Assembly (NCBI GenBank): GCA_947174965.1
Contig: CAMWKY010000059.1
Span: 1 to 9,382, forward strand
Length of the DNA: 9,382 bases
Direction of reading: 5' to 3'
Origin: an uncultured Ruminococcus sp.
Lineage (GTDB): Bacteria > Bacillota > Clostridia > Oscillospirales > Ruminococcaceae
This document shows positions 7,246-9,382 of the stretch, in pieces (position 1 is the first letter of the stretch; the number at the start of each line of letters is the position of its first letter). The notes below the pieces were generated by a model. That model was given only the letters and a program-made list of their open reading frames with translations. It was not told where the DNA came from and made no database searches. The position numbers and the translations under genes are program-made.

Positions 7246-9273
7246 TTATTTGATTTTTTCTCTTAATGAGACAAGTATCGGTGCAGAGTTTAAATCTGCT
7301 TTTGGTGCATCAGGTACTGTTCTTATTATTGAATCTGCTGAAGATATTGTTATGAAGCCAAGCTGTTTCATTGCTTCAACAGCAACGCAGAAACGGCAGT
7401 AATTTATATCAGGGTGTTTTAATCTTATATAAAGCGTATCAGAATTGATGCCAGTGTCTTTTGGAATACACTTATATATAAATACTGTCATATCTCTTGT
7501 CGGAAGCATTGCGGAATAGTAATTGTCAGGCAGTTCCTCATTTCTTGTAAACGATTCAAAAACACTAAATCCGTTGAAAAACTTATCCTGATTAAAGCCG
7601 TGCGGTCTTATATCCTCTATCTTTATACTTAACGATATGTTTTCCCTGTATTCATTTTTATCAAGAACTGCAATAATATCACAATAATCGCCGACTTTCA
7701 GAGGAAACGCATCAGGTGAAACCCAGAACATCAGTGCATCTTTTTGTACATTTCCGATTGCTATTCTTATTTTTGTATGTACACCGCCAGAAAGTCCGAT
7801 TATATTCAGAATACGTGCATTTTCAATAAGGAAATTCGGTTTCTCGTTTCCCTCACCATATGGCTCAAGGATTTCAAGCTCCTGCACATTCTCAACAGTC
7901 AGTTCATCAGGTGTAACTGTTACATCTGCTTTTATTGTGTATACGGGCATTTCCTTGTGATTTTCAAGTGCGAATCTGTTTATAAGCTGACGGAAATTTT
8001 CTGCCATACCGTTTTTTATGGTAAATCCACCAGCACCTACATGACCGCCGAACTTTTCGAGTGAATCTTTTGCGTAGGTGAGTGCATTGAATACTGAAAA
8101 ATCACCGAAAGAACGTGCAGAGCCTCTTATTTCGCCATTTTCTTCAGATGCTATAAAACATGGCTTGCCGAATTTTTCCTGAATTTTTGACGCAACAATT
8201 CCGATAACTCCATGATGCCAGTTCTTACCGCATATAAATATTACACGGTCACGCACAAGTGACGGATTTTCGTCAATCATCTGATATATTTCAGAAACAA
8301 TTTTATTTTCAGCATTTTTTCTTTCTTCATTAAGTGTATTGAGTTCCTGCGCCAAAGGAAGTGCTTCTTCATAGCTTTCACAAAGGAATAATTTTACAGC
8401 TGTTTTAGGTGAGCCGAAACGTCCCGAAGCATTTATTCGTGGAGCAAGTCCGAATCCGATAGACCTTGAATCTACCTTTTTATTATTTAATCCTGCAACT
8501 TCTTTAAGTGCAATAAGTGCAGGGCGGTCGGTGTTGTTTATCAGTTCAAGTCCGTATGATACGATAAAGCGGTTTTCATCTTTGAGCTTTACAATATCTG
8601 CAACAGTTGCCATAGCCGCAAGGTCGCCAAATTGTTCAAGAGCTGATGTATAATCTCCGTCATTCAATGCCGCAACAATTTTTAATGCGATAACAGCACC
8701 GCAGGCATCTTTAAACGGAGAATGACAGTCTAAACGGTGCGGGTCAACAACTGCTTCTGCTTTCGGGAGCTGTTCGCCCTGCTGGTGATGGTCTGTTACA
8801 ACAAGTTTCATGCCAAGCGAATATATATATTCTGATTCGGAAATAGCGGAAATACCATTATCAACTGTAACAATAAGCTTTGCACCATCATCACAAATGC
8901 TTTTTATAGCATCTTTGTTAAGTCCATAGCCCTCACTTCTTTCAGGAATATAGTACATTACATTTGCACCACTCTCCAAAAGATAAGTATAAAGGATAGT
9001 ACAAGACATAATGCCGTCACAATCGTAGTCGCCGTATACACATATAAGCTGATTTTCGTCAATTGCCTGATTAATGGTGTCAACAGCGGACTGCATATCC
9101 TTTATTAAAAATGGGTCTGAAAGACCGTCTGCATCAATACTTTGCCTGACAGAATCAGGTGATGAATATCCTTTTGATGCAAGTACCGCCGATGTTAATG
9201 GTGATATGCTGCAACTTACAGCCAGTTTTCTGATAATTTCCTTGTTCTGCACACTCTTTTCCCATTTCTTCAT
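7246..9273 (-). CDS. recJ: Single-stranded-DNA-specific exonuclease RecJ
   Basis: A DHH-family 5'-to-3' exonuclease that resects single-stranded DNA in recombinational and mismatch/base-excision repair. The catalytic DHH domain holds YGDYDCDG (80-87), VTVDNGISA (135-143), VVTDHHQ (158-164) and GDLAAMATVADIV (216-228). The DHHA1 half holds GLAPRINASGRFG (275-287), WHHGVIGIVASKI (352-364) and FGGHVGAGGF (408-417). An OB-fold (about 440-555) follows, with PYGEGNEKPNF. At 675 residues it is longer than E. coli RecJ and shorter than the B. subtilis protein. The last 120 residues form an extra C-terminal region that I can only compare loosely with the Firmicute RecJ C-terminal domain. All catalytic Asp and His residues expected for two metal ions are present, and DYDCDG in place of DYDADG is a conservative change. 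The ATG at 9273 has a strong ribosome binding site. It is the first gene of the operon, with a clear promoter upstream. Confidence 0.96.
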   Translation of the reverse strand: MKKWEKSVQNKEIIRKLAVSCSISPLTSAVLASKGYSSPDSVRQSIDADGLSDPFLIKDMQSAVDTINQAIDENQLICVYGDYDCDGIMSCTILYTYLLESGANVMYYIPERSEGYGLNKDAIKSICDDGAKLIVTVDNGISAISESEYIYSLGMKLVVTDHHQQGEQLPKAEAVVDPHRLDCHSPFKDACGAVIALKIVAALNDGDYTSALEQFGDLAAMATVADIVKLKDENRFIVSYGLELINNTDRPALIALKEVAGLNNKKVDSRSIGFGLAPRINASGRFGSPKTAVKLFLCESYEEALPLAQELNTLNEERKNAENKIVSEIYQMIDENPSLVRDRVIFICGKNWHHGVIGIVASKIQEKFGKPCFIASEENGEIRGSARSFGDFSVFNALTYAKDSLEKFGGHVGAGGFTIKNGMAENFRQLINRFALENHKEMPVYTIKADVTVTPDELTVENVQELEILEPYGEGNEKPNFLIENARILNIIGLSGGVHTKIRIAIGNVQKDALMFWVSPDAFPLKVGDYCDIIAVLDKNEYRENISLSIKIEDIRPHGFNQDKFFNGFSVFESFTRNEELPDNYYSAMLPTRDMTVFIYKCIPKDTGINSDTLYIRLKHPDINYCRFCVAVEAMKQLGFITISSADSIIRTVPDAPKADLNSAPILVSLREKIK

Positions 9274-9283
9274 TTTTTTATTT

Positions 9284-9290
9284 CCTCCTC
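9284..9290 (-). promoter_or_regulatory. Ribosome binding site of recJ
   Basis: GAGGAGG on the minus strand with 10 nt (mostly A) to the ATG at 9273. This is a near-perfect match to the 16S rRNA 3' end and the strongest in the window. It fixes the recJ start. Confidence 0.88.
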
Positions 9291-9307
9291 ATTTTGTATT
9301 GAATTAT

Positions 9308-9336
9308 ATTATATCACTAAAACGTGAATATTTCAA
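9308..9336 (-). promoter_or_regulatory. Sigma-A type promoter of the recJ operon
   Basis: On the minus strand TTGAAA (9336-9331) and a perfect TATAAT (9313-9308) are separated by exactly 17 bp. Transcription would start near 9301, giving a leader of about 28 nt that contains just the ribosome binding site, so there is no room for a riboswitch. It should drive recJ and, by read-through, the four genes behind it. Upstream of it (9337-9382) I see no gene. Confidence 0.82.
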
Positions 9337-9382
9337 TAACTGTTTGAAAAATCAGCATAATATCCTAAATGGTGGAAAAATT

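Overview
The window looks like chromosomal DNA of an anaerobic, A+T-rich Firmicute, most likely a clostridium of the Ruminococcus/Oscillospirales type. This rests on the A/T-rich codon use, the strong AGGAGG-type ribosome binding sites, and the run recJ / rel / metallo-beta-lactamase-fold hydrolase / hemZ, which is a typical clostridial cluster. The species assignment is an inference; no rRNA or other marker is present.

Layout. Positions 1-1096 (+ strand) hold the decayed 3' two-thirds of a large serine recombinase. The catalytic domain is not visible, there is an in-frame amber codon at 138, and the last 42 codons are out of frame after an A-run at 965-970. Positions 1097-1383 are non-coding. 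They contain two intrinsic terminators, one for each strand (1111-1148 for + and 1210-1263 for -), and three imperfect 16-bp direct repeats spaced 31-32 bp apart. From 9382 down to 1384 the minus strand carries one tight five-gene operon in the order recJ, rel, MBL-fold hydrolase, hemZ, rlmD. A near-consensus sigma-A promoter (TTGAAA, 17 bp, TATAAT) sits just upstream of recJ, and the likely operon terminator lies about 120 bp beyond rlmD.

How the genes fit together. The operon is housekeeping: single-strand exonuclease for DNA repair (RecJ), (p)ppGpp synthesis and hydrolysis (Rel), a glyoxalase II-like zinc hydrolase, a radical-SAM HemZ-family enzyme, and a 23S rRNA uracil-C5 methyltransferase. 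MBL/hemZ and hemZ/rlmD overlap, which suggests translational coupling. Structured RNA sits in the only two real intercistronic gaps (recJ-rel and rel-MBL). Compared with the arrangement common in clostridia, apt is missing between recJ and rel, and rlmD takes the place often held by hisS.

I do not see a new defence or mobile system here. The points most worth a second look are the small repeat cluster at 1157-1235, the in-frame A AAA AAC heptamer at the recombinase frameshift, the recJ-rel hairpin whose T-tract faces the antisense direction, and the HemZ cysteine pattern, which argues against a simple 'coproporphyrinogen dehydrogenase' label.
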